Source of the DNA: a bacterium | Lineage (GTDB): Bacteria; Patescibacteriota; Minisyncoccia; Phycocordibacterales; UBA2100 | Direction: 5' to 3' | Length of the DNA stretch: 60,505 nt | Assembly (NCBI GenBank): GCA_009924895.1 | Contig: RFQR01000010.1 | Coordinates: forward strand, 1 to 60,505 | Shown here: positions 29,158-38,900 of the stretch, piece by piece | Layout: every line of letters begins with the position of its first letter | Position numbering within the stretch: the stretch's first letter is position 1 | Program-made: the position numbers and the translations under genes | Notes under the pieces: model-generated | Databases searched by the model: none | What the model saw: only the letters and a program-made list of their open reading frames with translations | Told to the model about the DNA's origin: nothing

Positions 29158-30429
29158 TTAATACTCTCGAATCGATGTCTGCGCGTCTACCTTCTTTACC
29201 AAATCCAGAACTACAGAGACCGCAATAAGAAGTGCGGTACCACCGATAGTGATTGCGGTAATGCCCGTTACGCCTTGCAAGATAATCGGAAGAACTGCGA
29301 GAACGCCGAGGAAAAGTGCCCCGAAGAGCGTGATGCGGGTAATGATGTTGCCTAAGTATTCGGCGGTCGTAGCCCCTGGGCGAACGCCGGGAACAAAGGC
29401 ACCATTTTTCTGTAAGTTCTTTGCAATCTGATGCGGTTCAAACGTGATTGCAGTATAGAAGTACGTAAAGACAACTACAAAGAAGAAGTAGAGAGAGCCA
29501 TACACCCACTGATTCGCAAAAGCATTTACGACATGCTGCGCACCTGCCGCAAGCCATGCGATCTGCACCTTCGCAAGAAAGGTTGCTACCATTTGCGGAA
29601 TAAGCAAAATCGAGAGGGCAAAGATAATCGGCATGACACCCGCTTGATTCACGCGAAGTGGAAGATAAGTTGAAACACCACCTAATACTTTTGAACCGCG
29701 CACACGACGTGCGTACGTCACGGGAATAGGACGCTCCGCTTCAGTAATAAAGACAACCCCCGCAGTGATAACGACCGCCGCTGCAGCAAATGCAAGATAC
29801 GCAGGCAGAAGGGAGAGATCAAACGAAAAGAAAAGCTGCGAAAGGTTATTCGGTATACGCGCGACAATGCCCGAGAAGATGATGAGGGAGACGCCATTCC
29901 CTACACCGAATTCGGTTATGAGCTCACCGATCCACATAAGGAGCATAGAACCTGCGGCAATCACCGAGACATTGACGATAATCGAGAAGAGGTCAACATG
30001 GGTTACAATACCGTTTTGTCGCAACAAAAAGAGGAACGCCGCTGCCTGCATAAAGGCAAACGGTATAGCGAGAAACCGCGAATACTGCGCAAAGCGCATG
30101 CGACCAGAGTCACCTTCTTCTTGATACATTTCTTTTAGTTTGGGTACGAGAACTGTCATGAGCTGCATCACAATCGAAGCGGTAATGTACGGTCCCACAC
30201 CAAGCATCACTATTGAAAGATTCGAAAAACCGCCACCCGAGAAGATATTGAGGAGTCCAAAGAGTTGGTTGTTACTCAAAAAACGCTCAAGTGCCGGAGC
30301 GTCAATACCAGGGATAGGAATCGTAGCAAGCAAACGGAACACGACAAGCGCTGCAAGTACGAAGAGAATGCGCATGCGCAAAACTTCATCGGTCAAAACG
30401 ATTTTGAGTTTGTGAAGGAATGTATCCAT
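29158..30429 (-). CDS. secY: Preprotein translocase subunit SecY
   Basis: ATIPIPGIDAPALERFL, GVGPYITASIVMQLMTVLVPKL, LPLRVNQAGVMPIIFA, GVRPGATTAEYL. Confidence 0.97.
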   Translation of the reverse strand: MDTFLHKLKIVLTDEVLRMRILFVLAALVVFRLLATIPIPGIDAPALERFLSNNQLFGLLNIFSGGGFSNLSIVMLGVGPYITASIVMQLMTVLVPKLKEMYQEEGDSGRMRFAQYSRFLAIPFAFMQAAAFLFLLRQNGIVTHVDLFSIIVNVSVIAAGSMLLMWIGELITEFGVGNGVSLIIFSGIVARIPNNLSQLFFSFDLSLLPAYLAFAAAAVVITAGVVFITEAERPIPVTYARRVRGSKVLGGVSTYLPLRVNQAGVMPIIFALSILLIPQMVATFLAKVQIAWLAAGAQHVVNAFANQWVYGSLYFFFVVVFTYFYTAITFEPHQIAKNLQKNGAFVPGVRPGATTAEYLGNIITRITLFGALFLGVLAVLPIILQGVTGITAITIGGTALLIAVSVVLDLVKKVDAQTSIREY

Positions 30430-30435
30430 AGTATG

Positions 30436-30885
30436 TTATTCCACCTTACCGCCCGCTTTTTCAATCGCAGCTTTTGCTGATGCTGAAACCGGAATACCCC
30501 TGATAGTGAGTTTCTTCGAGAGCTCGCCACCGCCCACAATTTTCGCCGCAGGAAGCTTGCGATGCTTGTCTGAAATTACACCCTTCTCGGCAAGTTTCTT
30601 GAGATCAATTTCTGCACCTGATTCAAAAAGCACATGCAATCGTTCTATTTTTATGGGAATCGCATCAGGACGAGAACCAACGACGCCGTCCGCACGATTC
30701 ATACCGAATCCACGGCGCTTCGGGATTTTCTTGATAATGTCGCGGAGTTCCGGGCGCTTCTTACGACCAGCACGAGCGTTTTGACCCTTGGTGCCGCGAC
30801 CCGCAGTCTTGCCACGCTTGCCGCCGCGCCCCACGCGCATTGATTTGTGCGCACCTGTTCGTTTGAGAGAAGAAAGATTAGCCAT
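30436..30885 (-). CDS. rplO: 50S ribosomal protein L15
   Basis: MRVGRGGKRGKTAGRGTKGQNARAG. Confidence 0.93.
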   Translation of the reverse strand: MANLSSLKRTGAHKSMRVGRGGKRGKTAGRGTKGQNARAGRKKRPELRDIIKKIPKRRGFGMNRADGVVGSRPDAIPIKIERLHVLFESGAEIDLKKLAEKGVISDKHRKLPAAKIVGGGELSKKLTIRGIPVSASAKAAIEKAGGKVE

Positions 30886-30886
30886 A

Positions 30887-31483
30887 TTACTGTGTTTTCT
30901 TTTTACCAAGCTTCTTGAGTGCTTCTACTGCAGCGCGAGCGTTGTTGATCGGGTTTTTACTACGAGAGTGAATCTTTGCCGTAACGTCAGTGACACCTGC
31001 GAGTTCAAGCACGGTGCGAACTGAAGAACCCGCAACGAGGCCCCTGCCTGGTGAAGGGCGGATTTCGATGACCGATGCGCAGTATTTTGCTTCAACGTTA
31101 TGTGGAATACTGCCAGTTTTGGTGAGCGGGATTGAGAACATTGCGTTCTTTGCTGAGCGGGTAGCCTTATCAATTGCAAGTGAGGTATCGTTTGCCTTAC
31201 CCATGCCGACACCCACACGACCACGCTTGTCACCAAGAACCATAGAAACTGAGAAGTTGAAGCGACGACCGCCCGCCATCACACGTGCAACGCGGCGAAT
31301 GCCAATCATTTTGTTTGCAAATTCTGATTTACGCTCCTCTCCTCCCCTGCCTCCCGGGCGTCCACCACGCGGGCCTCTGCGATCACGATTGCCACGGCGA
31401 TCGCCTCCTCGACTCTGTGTCTCTGCAACAGGAGCCTGAGTCTCTGGACTCACCGGTGTGTTTTGTTCATTCATGTCAGTCAT
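30887..31483 (-). CDS. rpsE: 30S ribosomal protein S5
   Basis: RVARVMAGGRRFNFSVSMVLGDKRGRVGVGMGKANDT, GRGLVAGSSVRTVLELAGVTDVTAK. Confidence 0.95.
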   Translation of the reverse strand: MTDMNEQNTPVSPETQAPVAETQSRGGDRRGNRDRRGPRGGRPGGRGGEERKSEFANKMIGIRRVARVMAGGRRFNFSVSMVLGDKRGRVGVGMGKANDTSLAIDKATRSAKNAMFSIPLTKTGSIPHNVEAKYCASVIEIRPSPGRGLVAGSSVRTVLELAGVTDVTAKIHSRSKNPINNARAAVEALKKLGKKKTQ

Positions 31484-31485
31484 AT

Positions 31486-31698
31486 GTTAGAGATTCTTAG
31501 CGACGATAGGAGCTTAGAAGCTCTTACATCCGCCGGCATTTCTGCCCGAGATTTATAGCATTTTTGAGTGTAAATTGCAAAAAATATAAGACCGCATCTG
31601 CGCCCTATTGTTGCCTGAAAGAAATGCAGGCGGATAAGGTTTGTCAGCCACGGAATGAATGCACTTTTGCAGATGCACTCATTCTGTGGGACAAGCCC
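31486..31698 (-). repeat. Three-hairpin intergenic element D (rplR-rpsE)
   Basis: HP1 AGAGATTCTTAGC/GCTTAGAAGCTCT; HP2 ATCCGCCGGCATTTCT/AGAAATGCAGGCGGAT; HP3 GGTTTGTCAGCCACGGAATGAATGCA/TGCACTCATTCTGTGGGACAAGCC. Confidence 0.75.
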
Positions 31699-32043
31699 TT
31701 AAAATTGTAGTCCTGCTTCGCGAGCCGCATCAGCAAAGGACTTGACAGTCCCGATGTACTGAAAGCCACCACGATCAAAAACAACTTTTGTAACGCCTTT
31801 TGCCTTTGCCATTTCAGCGAGTGTCTTTGCAGAGGCAATCGCACGGTCAAGCGGCTTCTTTGCCTTTTCAGAGCTCGAAGATACGCCGGCGATAGTGACG
31901 CCTTTCGAGTCATCAATAATTTGAGCAACAATGCGAGTGTTCGATTTAAATATCGCGAGGCGCGGGCGTTCAGCGGTGCCGATAACACGAGCGCGAACGC
32001 GCTTATGTCGACGATCCTTCATTTGTGTTTTAGTCATTTTCAT
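31699..32043 (-). CDS. rplR: 50S ribosomal protein L18
   Basis: RRHKRVRARVIGTAERPRLAIFKSNTRIVAQIIDDSKG. Confidence 0.94.
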   Translation of the reverse strand: MKMTKTQMKDRRHKRVRARVIGTAERPRLAIFKSNTRIVAQIIDDSKGVTIAGVSSSSEKAKKPLDRAIASAKTLAEMAKAKGVTKVVFDRGGFQYIGTVKSFADAAREAGLQF

Positions 32044-32048
32044 AGTGT

Positions 32049-32591
32049 TTATGCAGCGGCTGCAGCCTTCTTACCTTCCTTCTCGCGAACACGCTCACCT
32101 TCGTAACGAATACCTTTACCTTTATACGGTTCCGGCTTCTTGTATGAGCGAATCGTTGCCGAAAATTGACCAACAACATCTTTATCTGCTGCAGAAACCG
32201 TGACGATATTTTTTTCGACAGTGACCGTCACGCCGTCAGGAATTGCTACGATAATTGGGTGAGAAAACCCAAGAACCATTTTGAGATTTTTCCCTTGAAG
32301 CTCCGCCTTGTAACCAATACCTTCAATTTGTAATTTCTTTGCGAACGGGGTGTTCACGCCAGAAATCATATTACGAATATGGGCCGCATAGGTGCCCCAG
32401 AGTGCTTTCGCGAGGCGATTGGTACTCTTTGGCTCAACAAAAACCTCTGCGCCGTTGACTTTAACATCAACAAGCGGGTGAAGAGGGCGTTTCAAAGTGC
32501 CTCCCTTACCCTTGACGATGATTTCTGCATCCTTAACAGACACTTCAGTGCCTGCCGGGATTATGATTGGACGTTTACCAGTTCGTGACAT
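32049..32591 (-). CDS. rplF: 50S ribosomal protein L6
   Basis: MSRTGKRPIIIPAGTEVSVKDAEIIVKGKGGTL, LQIEGIGYKAELQGKNLKMVLGFSHP, PYKGKGIRYEGE. Confidence 0.95.
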   Translation of the reverse strand: MSRTGKRPIIIPAGTEVSVKDAEIIVKGKGGTLKRPLHPLVDVKVNGAEVFVEPKSTNRLAKALWGTYAAHIRNMISGVNTPFAKKLQIEGIGYKAELQGKNLKMVLGFSHPIIVAIPDGVTVTVEKNIVTVSAADKDVVGQFSATIRSYKKPEPYKGKGIRYEGERVREKEGKKAAAAA

Positions 32592-32780
32592 ATCTTAGAT
32601 TTTGTTAGCGAACAACGTGAGCTTAGAAAATCTTAGACCCCTCACTAATTTTGAGAATGGCATGGTGGCGGCTGTATTTTTTTGCGGGGTTGAAAGAAAG
32701 TAATTCATAGGATTGGTTTTGTCAAAATTAGTGAGGGGTGAACAAAACATAGTCGCTTCGCTTGTTGTTTTGTTCACCAT
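32592..32780 (-). repeat. Three-hairpin intergenic element B (rpsH-rplF)
   Basis: HP1 AGATTTTGTTAGC/GCTTAGAAAATCT; HP2 CCCCTCACTAATTTTG (32638-32653) / CAAAATTAGTGAGGGG (32723-32738), perfect 16 bp; HP3 GTGAACAAAAC...GTTTTGTTCAC. Confidence 0.8.
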
Positions 32781-33169
32781 ATCTGAAAGAGTGCCTCGCC
32801 GCCGATTTTGTTCTTGCGTGCTTCTGCATCAGTCATGATGCCTTTCGGGGTTGTAAGGATGAGTGCACCATGACCGTATTTAACTGGATGCACCTCTTTG
32901 ACTGAGCGGTACAAACGGCGACCGGGCTTTGAAACCCGTTTTACGCCCTGAATTGCCGCTTCACCACTTTCCGAGTACTTAAGAGTAACATCGATAGTCT
33001 TCTTTACCTTCTTGCCCTTCTTTTCGATACCAGCAATATAGCCAGCTTCTTTGAGCTTTTCAGCAATTGCGAGCTTGAAGTTTGAAAACGGCACAGAAAC
33101 TGTGTCCTTGTTCACTGCTGAAGCGTTCGCAAGACGAACTATGAAGTCACCGACAGGGTCATTTACCAT
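32774..33169 (-). CDS. rpsH: 30S ribosomal protein S8
   Basis: MVNDPVGDFIVRLANAS, VSKPGRRLYRSVKEVHPVKYGHGALILTTPKGIMTDAEARKNKIGGEAL. Confidence 0.95.
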   Translation of the reverse strand: MVNDPVGDFIVRLANASAVNKDTVSVPFSNFKLAIAEKLKEAGYIAGIEKKGKKVKKTIDVTLKYSESGEAAIQGVKRVSKPGRRLYRSVKEVHPVKYGHGALILTTPKGIMTDAEARKNKIGGEALFQIW

Positions 33170-33170
33170 A

Positions 33171-33302
33171 CCCGGTTAGTACAATTTCGAATAATTCTGT
33201 TTGCGCGCGTACCGAATACACTCAAAGATACTTGATTGATTTCGTTATTCAGATATAGGTTGTTGTTCTTCATATTGAGCAATTCGAAATTGTACTACCG
33301 GG
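33171..33302 (-). repeat. Large hairpin element E (rpsN-rpsH)
   Basis: CCCGGTTAGTACAATTTCGAAT (33171-33192) / ATTCGAAATTGTACTACCGGG (33282-33302). Confidence 0.75.
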
Positions 33303-33313
33303 CAAGTGATTTT

Positions 33314-33499
33314 TTACCAACTTGACTTTTTAATTCCTGGAATATGTCCTTCAAGAGCCTCTTCACGGAAGCAGATACGGCAGAGGTTGAAATCTCGCAT
33401 GAAGCCACGAGGGCGACCACACTTGTAACAACGACGAACAGTGCGCGAAGAGAACTTCGGCGTACGGTTAGCTTTTACGATCAATGACTTTTTTGCCAT
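33314..33499 (-). CDS. rpsN: 30S ribosomal protein S14 (zinc-binding type)
   Basis: [61 protein letters not shown]; paired CxxC. Confidence 0.95.
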   Translation of the reverse strand: MAKKSLIVKANRTPKFSSRTVRRCYKCGRPRGFMRDFNLCRICFREEALEGHIPGIKKSSW

Positions 33500-33733
33500 G
33501 AAAAAGAATGAAGAATATGCAACGCAAGAGTGTTGAGGCGCCGGCATCTGATCTTACGACTCAGATTAGAGCAGTCCTCCGCGTGACAGTGTTTCGGGAA
33601 GTAAGCGAGCTCGTGAGAGCTGTAGCTCTACCCAAATACCTATCCCCTACGAAGCCCGTGCATAGTAAACGAAGCTAGCCTGGAAGTCAATAAAGTTTAT
33701 GGACCGAGACACGGTAGCGTATACTGAGGATTG

Positions 33734-34152
33734 ATGAACACCCTCGATGTAATTAGCGAGTCTAAAAATTGGCGAATAGTCATAAATGCAAACTAGCGTT
33801 ATCTCGGTAGACTGGTTATTGTCTTAAAGCGACCGTGTCCCACTCTTTCAGAGGTTACACCTGAGGAACTCATTGAATTTCTTTCACTGGTTTGAACTAT
33901 TGAATCAGCGCTTACCAGAGCATTTGGCGCCACCATGTTTAATTGGTCATGCCTCATGAACTTGGCATACCAAAATGACCACCCGACCCACAAGTGCACT
34001 GGCACTGTGTCCCCCGCTACAAATCGTCAGTAACTTTCGAGGGAATAGAATTTGTTGACCCTGATTTTGGCCAAAGAAGCATGGCGCCTATTCGAAACGT
34101 CGAGCCAGAAGTTCTAAACGTAGTCATTAAGGCAATTCAAGCAAACCTCTAA
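33734..34152 (+). pseudogene. Degenerate HIT-family protein gene
   Basis: [80 protein letters not shown], then a frame change to [57 protein letters not shown]. Confidence 0.8.
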
Positions 34153-34156
34153 CAAA

Positions 34157-34188
34157 ACAACCCCGCGCAAGCGAGGTTGTTTGTTTTT
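34157..34188 (+). terminator. Terminator after the HIT pseudogene
   Basis: ACAACCCCGCGCAAGCGAGGTTGTTTGTTTTTG. Confidence 0.65.
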
Positions 34189-34189
34189 G

Positions 34190-34720
34190 TTATTTCTGAA
34201 GTGGCATTCCGAGGAATCGGAAGAAGGCTTCTGCCTCTTTTTTGTCTTTCGCTGTAGTGGTGAAAGTGACAGCAAGACCAAAAATATCTTTTGCGTCTTC
34301 GTCAGCAGCTTCAGGAAACACCGTGTGTTCCTTGATACCAAGCGTGAGATTACCCATTTCATCGATTGAACTTGCCTTGAAGCCACGGAAGTCCTTGATA
34401 CGAGGAAATACAATGTGGATGAGCTTGTCGAGGAACGATTGCATACGTGCGCCACGAAGCGTTACTTGCATGCCAACAATATCTCCTGTACGTGACTTAA
34501 AGGTTGCAATCGCTTTCTTTGCAGCGCGCTCTGCCGGCATCTGACCGGTAAGCGTCGTGAGGCGGCCCTTAATGAATTCTTTGCGTTTTTTGTCCGTCTT
34601 CGTGCCCGTACCAGAAGAAACAGTAATCTTAGTTACTTTTGGTGCCTGCATGAGAGACGTCCAGCCGAACTCGCCTTTGAGCGCCTCGAATACTTCTTTG
34701 CGTGTTGCGTTGGTTTTCAT
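34190..34720 (-). CDS. rplE: 50S ribosomal protein L5
   Basis: APKVTKITVSSGTGTKTDKK, PRIKDFRGFKASSIDEMGNLTLGIKEHTVFPE. Confidence 0.94.
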   Translation of the reverse strand: MKTNATRKEVFEALKGEFGWTSLMQAPKVTKITVSSGTGTKTDKKRKEFIKGRLTTLTGQMPAERAAKKAIATFKSRTGDIVGMQVTLRGARMQSFLDKLIHIVFPRIKDFRGFKASSIDEMGNLTLGIKEHTVFPEAADEDAKDIFGLAVTFTTTAKDKKEAEAFFRFLGMPLQK

Positions 34721-34723
34721 ATA

Positions 34724-35032
34724 TTAGGAAAGTTTTGATCCACTTTTGACTGCTACGCGAGCACGGGCGCCATCATTGCGAACAATTTTGATACGAGTTG
34801 TTTTGCCTCCTTTTGGATCAACGAGCATGACGTTTGATGCGTGAACCGGCATTGCTTTGTCAATAATTTGACCTGACTTACTCTGTGCCGTGCGACGACG
34901 ATGACGCTTTGCAACATTTACACCGTCGATGAGAACTTTGTTCTCTTTTGGCATGACACGAGCAATAGTCCCCTTCTCGCCTTTGTCTTTGCCTGCAATC
35001 ACTATTACTTTATCGCCTTTTTTGAGTTTCAT
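34724..35032 (-). CDS. rplX: 50S ribosomal protein L24
   Basis: MKLKKGDKVIVIAGKDKGEKGTIARVMPKENKVLIDGVNVAKRHRR. Confidence 0.95.
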   Translation of the reverse strand: MKLKKGDKVIVIAGKDKGEKGTIARVMPKENKVLIDGVNVAKRHRRRTAQSKSGQIIDKAMPVHASNVMLVDPKGGKTTRIKIVRNDGARARVAVKSGSKLS

Positions 35033-35217
35033 GTTAGTTTTTCTTACGAACGAAGTGAGTTAGAAACAACTTACACCCCGCGCTAATTTTACTGAGCTTC
35101 GAGATCGGAAATGGTTTTCTAGTAACTCGCGGGGCATCATATACTAAAAATGTTGTTCTGTAAAATTAGAGCAGGGTTAAGAAAAATATAATCGTTTCAC
35201 TCCTTATTTTTCTAAAC
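35033..35217 (-). repeat. Three-hairpin intergenic element C (rplN-rplX)
   Basis: HP1 GTTAGTTTTTCTTAC...GTGAGTTAGAAACAAC; HP2 ACCCCGCGCTAATTTTA/TAAAATTAGAGCAGGGT; HP3 GTTAAGAAAAATATAATCGTTTCACTCCTTATTTTTCTAAAC. Confidence 0.75.
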
Positions 35218-35592
35218 GATTTCTGGCGCGAGTGACGCGATGGTGTGATAACCCTTTTCTGAAAGTTCGCGAGGGACCGGACCAAACACGCGAGTCGCCT
35301 TTGGCTCCTTTGGTGTTTTGCCAGAACCAGTAACAAGCACAACAGCGTTTTCGTCAAAGCGCACATACGAACCGTCTTTGCGGCGGAGTGCTTTTACCTG
35401 GCGCACGACAACGGCGCGATGTACATCTTTCTTCTTTACTGACTTGCGAGGCTGTGCGGTCTGGATAGAAATAACTACCTCTTCACCGATTTCAGCGTAG
35501 CGCTTCTTTGAGCCACCGAGCACTTTGAAAACGCGACCCAGGATACCACCCGAGTTGTCAGCTATTTTAACAATTGATCGGTCGTGAAGCAT
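35212..35592 (-). CDS. rplN: 50S ribosomal protein L14
   Basis: SIVKIADNSGGILGRVFKVLGG, VRFDENAVVLV, RVFGPVPRELSEKGYHTIASLAPEIV. Confidence 0.95.
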   Translation of the reverse strand: MLHDRSIVKIADNSGGILGRVFKVLGGSKKRYAEIGEEVVISIQTAQPRKSVKKKDVHRAVVVRQVKALRRKDGSYVRFDENAVVLVTGSGKTPKEPKATRVFGPVPRELSEKGYHTIASLAPEIV

Positions 35593-35596
35593 AGAG

Positions 35597-35842
35597 TTAT
35601 TTGACGAGAATGAAGCGCTTCAGTTTTGAAATTGGGCGCGTCTCCCGAATCGTAACCTTGTCCCCCACCTGTGCAGTGTTACCTACATCGTGTACCAAAA
35701 ACTTCTTGGTGCGCTTGATGTACTTCTTTACCTTTGGGTGTTTGACAAAACGAACAACAGCAACAGTTGCCGTGTCCTTCATAGCCGTCTTGACGACGGT
35801 ACCCGTGAGTGTCTTTCCGTTTGCTTCCGTTGTTGTGTTCAT
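35597..35842 (-). CDS. rpsQ: 30S ribosomal protein S17
   Basis: KTLTGTVVKTAMKDTATVAVVRFVKHPKVKKYIKRTKKFLVHD, GDKVTIRETRPISK. Confidence 0.94.
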   Translation of the reverse strand: MNTTTEANGKTLTGTVVKTAMKDTATVAVVRFVKHPKVKKYIKRTKKFLVHDVGNTAQVGDKVTIRETRPISKLKRFILVK

Positions 35843-35870
35843 AAGGTGGCTTACTGTAATCGTTTTTTAC

Positions 35871-36059
35871 TTATTTTGCAACTGATGTTCGATTCAAAGC
35901 AGTCAAAATCTGTGCAATCTCTTTGCGGAGCGTTCGTCCTTCGCGAGTATCACGCGCACGCCCCCCTGCGCCACCAAAACGAAACATGCGAAGCGCCTCC
36001 TGTTTGTCGGCAAGCATCTTTTTTAGTGCGAGTGTGTCGAGGTTAGCAAGGTCTTTCAT
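35871..36059 (-). CDS. rpmC: 50S ribosomal protein L29
   Basis: MKDLANLDTLALKKMLADKQEALRMFRFGGAGGRARDTREGRTLRKEIAQILTALN. Confidence 0.9.
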   Translation of the reverse strand: MKDLANLDTLALKKMLADKQEALRMFRFGGAGGRARDTREGRTLRKEIAQILTALNRTSVAK

Positions 36060-36063
36060 AGAT

Positions 36064-36486
36064 TTAGATGCGTGTTACTACGCGCGTTTTAACAGGAAGC
36101 TTGGTGCCTGCCTTGCGAAGCGCTTCGCGCGCAACTGCTTCTGCCGCACCATCGACTTCAAAAATAATACGACCAGGGCCAACGTCAGCAACATATCCCT
36201 GTACGTCACCTTTACCGGCACCCATGCGCACTTCTGATGGCTTCTGGGTCCACGGTCGATCAGGAAAAACACGGATCCATACCTTGCCGGTTTTGCCCGC
36301 TGCGCGAGAAAGCGCTTTACGAGCAGCTTCAATCTGATTTGAAGTGATACGCGCTTGTGACATCGACTTGAGGCCAAACGATCCAAACGCTACGGTCGTG
36401 CCGCGAGTTTCTGGGGCAAGGCGTCGAGCCTCACTAGCACGACCTTTTTGCCACTTGCGATATTTTGTTTTCTTTGGTGCAAGCAT
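36064..36486 (-). CDS. rplP: 50S ribosomal protein L16
   Basis: [68 protein letters not shown]-like. Confidence 0.95.
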   Translation of the reverse strand: MLAPKKTKYRKWQKGRASEARRLAPETRGTTVAFGSFGLKSMSQARITSNQIEAARKALSRAAGKTGKVWIRVFPDRPWTQKPSEVRMGAGKGDVQGYVADVGPGRIIFEVDGAAEAVAREALRKAGTKLPVKTRVVTRI

Positions 36487-36491
36487 AGTAT

Positions 36492-37169
36492 TTAGGCTTT
36501 TTTAGCTTCTTTTTCTTTGAAAATATCGCCGCGGTAAATCCATACTTTCACACCGATCACACCATACGGGAGATAGGCAATCTCACGGCAGAAGTCGACG
36601 TCAGCACGGAGCGTCTGAAGCGGCACGCGACCTTTCTTGATTTCTTCTTGGCGAGACATTTCTGCTCCCCCGAGGCGACCAGAGAGCGCAATGCGCACAC
36701 CCTGTACATCGCGGTTTGCCATCACTTTCTCAACCGTTTGCTTCATGACACGGCGGAATGTTTGTCGTTTCTCAAGACCTTCTGCAATCATGTATGCAAC
36801 AACAGCGGCCTGTGATTCTGGCGAACGAACTTCTTCGATATCGAGTCGAATTGCAAGTTTTGGAGCCCCCTTTACTTTGCGAACAACTGTTTCAATTTCT
36901 TTGGTAAGCTTCTGACTTCCCTCTCCGCCGCGGCCAATGATGAGGCCCGGGCGCGAGGTTTTGATGTGCACGCGAATATTTTTCTGCGAACGCTCAATGT
37001 CGACTGTCGTCACATACATACCACGCAAACGCTTCTTTAAAAAGCGTCGAATCATGGCATCAACCATGACGTTGATACGGTATTCAGCGGGAGTCTTAGC
37101 AAACCAGCGCGACTTCCAATCGCGAATGATGCCGAGGCGATGTGCGTATGGGTGGACAATGTGTGTCAT
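36492..37169 (-). CDS. rpsC: 30S ribosomal protein S3
   Basis: [66 protein letters not shown]. Confidence 0.96.
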   Translation of the reverse strand: MTHIVHPYAHRLGIIRDWKSRWFAKTPAEYRINVMVDAMIRRFLKKRLRGMYVTTVDIERSQKNIRVHIKTSRPGLIIGRGGEGSQKLTKEIETVVRKVKGAPKLAIRLDIEEVRSPESQAAVVAYMIAEGLEKRQTFRRVMKQTVEKVMANRDVQGVRIALSGRLGGAEMSRQEEIKKGRVPLQTLRADVDFCREIAYLPYGVIGVKVWIYRGDIFKEKEAKKA

Positions 37170-37192
37170 AAATAGGGTTTAGGGTATAGCCA

Positions 37193-37612
37193 CTAGGAAT
37201 TAGTCTTCTTAGTCACGCGCTTCTTCATTGTTTTATTGGGAGTGGCCTTGGTTGCCTTCACTTTGGGCTGAATTGACTGAGCTCCAGCAGTGCGTGAACC
37301 GAGCTCAAGCGTGATAATACTCATGGTGCGGCGAAAGGCTGCAGCCCTGCCTCGTGCCATAGGCTTGAAGCGGCGCATGACAAGACCTTTATCAACGGCG
37401 ATTTTCTGCACAAAAAGCTGTGATTCTTCGACGCCTTTGTGCGTTGCGTTTGCAACGGCAGAGTTCAAAAGCTTTAAGAGGTCCGGGGACGATTTTTGCA
37501 TCTGGAATGCAAGCACGTTGCGAGCAGCCTCGATAGACTTGCCGCGAATACTGTCTGCTACAAGGCGAACCTTGCGTGGAGACTGTTTGTAGTTAGAAAG
37601 AGTAGCTTTCAT
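37193..37612 (-). CDS. rplV: 50S ribosomal protein L22
   Basis: YKQSPRKVRLVADSIRGKSIEAARNVLAFQ, MARGRAAAFRRTMSIITLELG. Confidence 0.94.
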   Translation of the reverse strand: MKATLSNYKQSPRKVRLVADSIRGKSIEAARNVLAFQMQKSSPDLLKLLNSAVANATHKGVEESQLFVQKIAVDKGLVMRRFKPMARGRAAAFRRTMSIITLELGSRTAGAQSIQPKVKATKATPNKTMKKRVTKKTNS

Positions 37613-37614
37613 AT

Positions 37615-37956
37615 CTATTTCTTAGCAGCAGTTGCCGATGCTTTTGCCGCCTGTGCCGCAGCGATTTCAGTTGCCTTTGCAGCCATGTCTGCCTCCTTCT
37701 GCATCTTACCTCCGTGACGAAGGAATTTGGTTGTCGGAGCAAACTCGCCCAAACGATGACCTACCATATCTTCTGAAACATATACATCGTCAAAATTCTT
37801 TCCGTTGTGAACCTGGAAGGTAAAACCAACAAACTCTGGTGGAATCTGAGAGGCGCGAGCCCACGTCTTAATAGGAGCACTGCCCGGCTTACGAGCAGCA
37901 ACTTTCTTTGCAAGCTTTGCATCTACGTAGGGACCTTTTTTAAGTGATCGTGTCAT
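37615..37956 (-). CDS. rpsS: 30S ribosomal protein S19 (Ala-rich C-terminal extension)
   Basis: [62 protein letters not shown]. Confidence 0.95.
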   Translation of the reverse strand: MTRSLKKGPYVDAKLAKKVAARKPGSAPIKTWARASQIPPEFVGFTFQVHNGKNFDDVYVSEDMVGHRLGEFAPTTKFLRHGGKMQKEADMAAKATEIAAAQAAKASATAAKK

Positions 37957-38174
37957 AGGAAAATGAGTGAATAGCCAGTAGTGACTAGGGTTTAGGGAAA
38001 TTCACAAAACCGAAACACTTTGCGATTCGTGAGAACTATAGACTATACGGGTATTTTGGTCAAGAAATCCGTATAACTTTTTCTAATAAGAGCATTTTTG
38101 TGGCTTAAATGCTTGTTTTATCACTTTTAGCACGCTTTCGTTGACGAAAGTAATTTTGCGCATATCATATCTGC

Positions 38175-38474
38175 ATGGACTGGTCGGCGCCGCATATTCG
38201 GGCACTCGTCACCGCGCTGCAGGTAGTTCGTTCACGCAACGAAATGCGTGCATTTCTTTCTGACCTCATGACCGAAGAAGAACTCACTACGTTCGCCAAG
38301 CGCCTCCAGGCAGCCGACATGCTTAACGAATCAGTTCCCTACACTCTCATCCAGAAGGAAACCGGGCTCAGCTCTGCGACGGTAGCGCGAGTAGCAAAAA
38401 AATTATTGAGTGAAGCTGGCGGCTATCGCGCCGTCCTCTCACACATCAATCCTCTTCCGCTCTCGAAGAGGTGA
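38175..38474 (+). CDS. TrpR/YerC-YecD family DNA-binding protein
   Basis: FLSDLMTEEELTTFAKRLQAADMLNESVPYTLIQKETGLSSATVARVAKKL. Confidence 0.88.
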   Translation: MDWSAPHIRALVTALQVVRSRNEMRAFLSDLMTEEELTTFAKRLQAADMLNESVPYTLIQKETGLSSATVARVAKKLLSEAGGYRAVLSHINPLPLSKR

Positions 38475-38534
38475 GTAAGTAATTTTGCTTGCAGAGTGGT
38501 TGTAAACTGATTAGAGTTCGCCAAGCACTCAGCA

Positions 38535-38900
38535 ATGGAGCACCTCGAAATGAAAAAAATTGTTTTGTGCCGTTTGGCTGATAAACCACTCGGCGAAGAC
38601 TGGATCATTCATAGGTGGTGGAAAGTTACGAGTTTCCTCAAGTTTAACTCTCCCCTTCGCCACGTTCTTTCTCTAAATGCAGACCTGACCGAAGCGCTAT
38701 TCAAAGAGAGAAAGATGGCCATCCAGTACAAAAAGAATCTTCTAAGAAAGTCTCCCGATCGGAAGGCACGACTGGGAGCAACGTTTGTCTTGCTGCAAAA
38801 GTCTACAGGTCGAACTTTCTTGATCGGCGGGGGACCGAGTCCCAGACATAGCTCAAAGATTACTCGCTACAACGCTCTGGAGCTGTGGAAAACCCGGTAA
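38535..38900 (+). CDS. Hypothetical protein
   Basis: 121 aa ORF followed by a terminator (AAGAGACCC-ctttct-GGGTCTCTTT, 38908-38931). Confidence 0.45.
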   Translation: MEHLEMKKIVLCRLADKPLGEDWIIHRWWKVTSFLKFNSPLRHVLSLNADLTEALFKERKMAIQYKKNLLRKSPDRKARLGATFVLLQKSTGRTFLIGGGPSPRHSSKITRYNALELWKTR

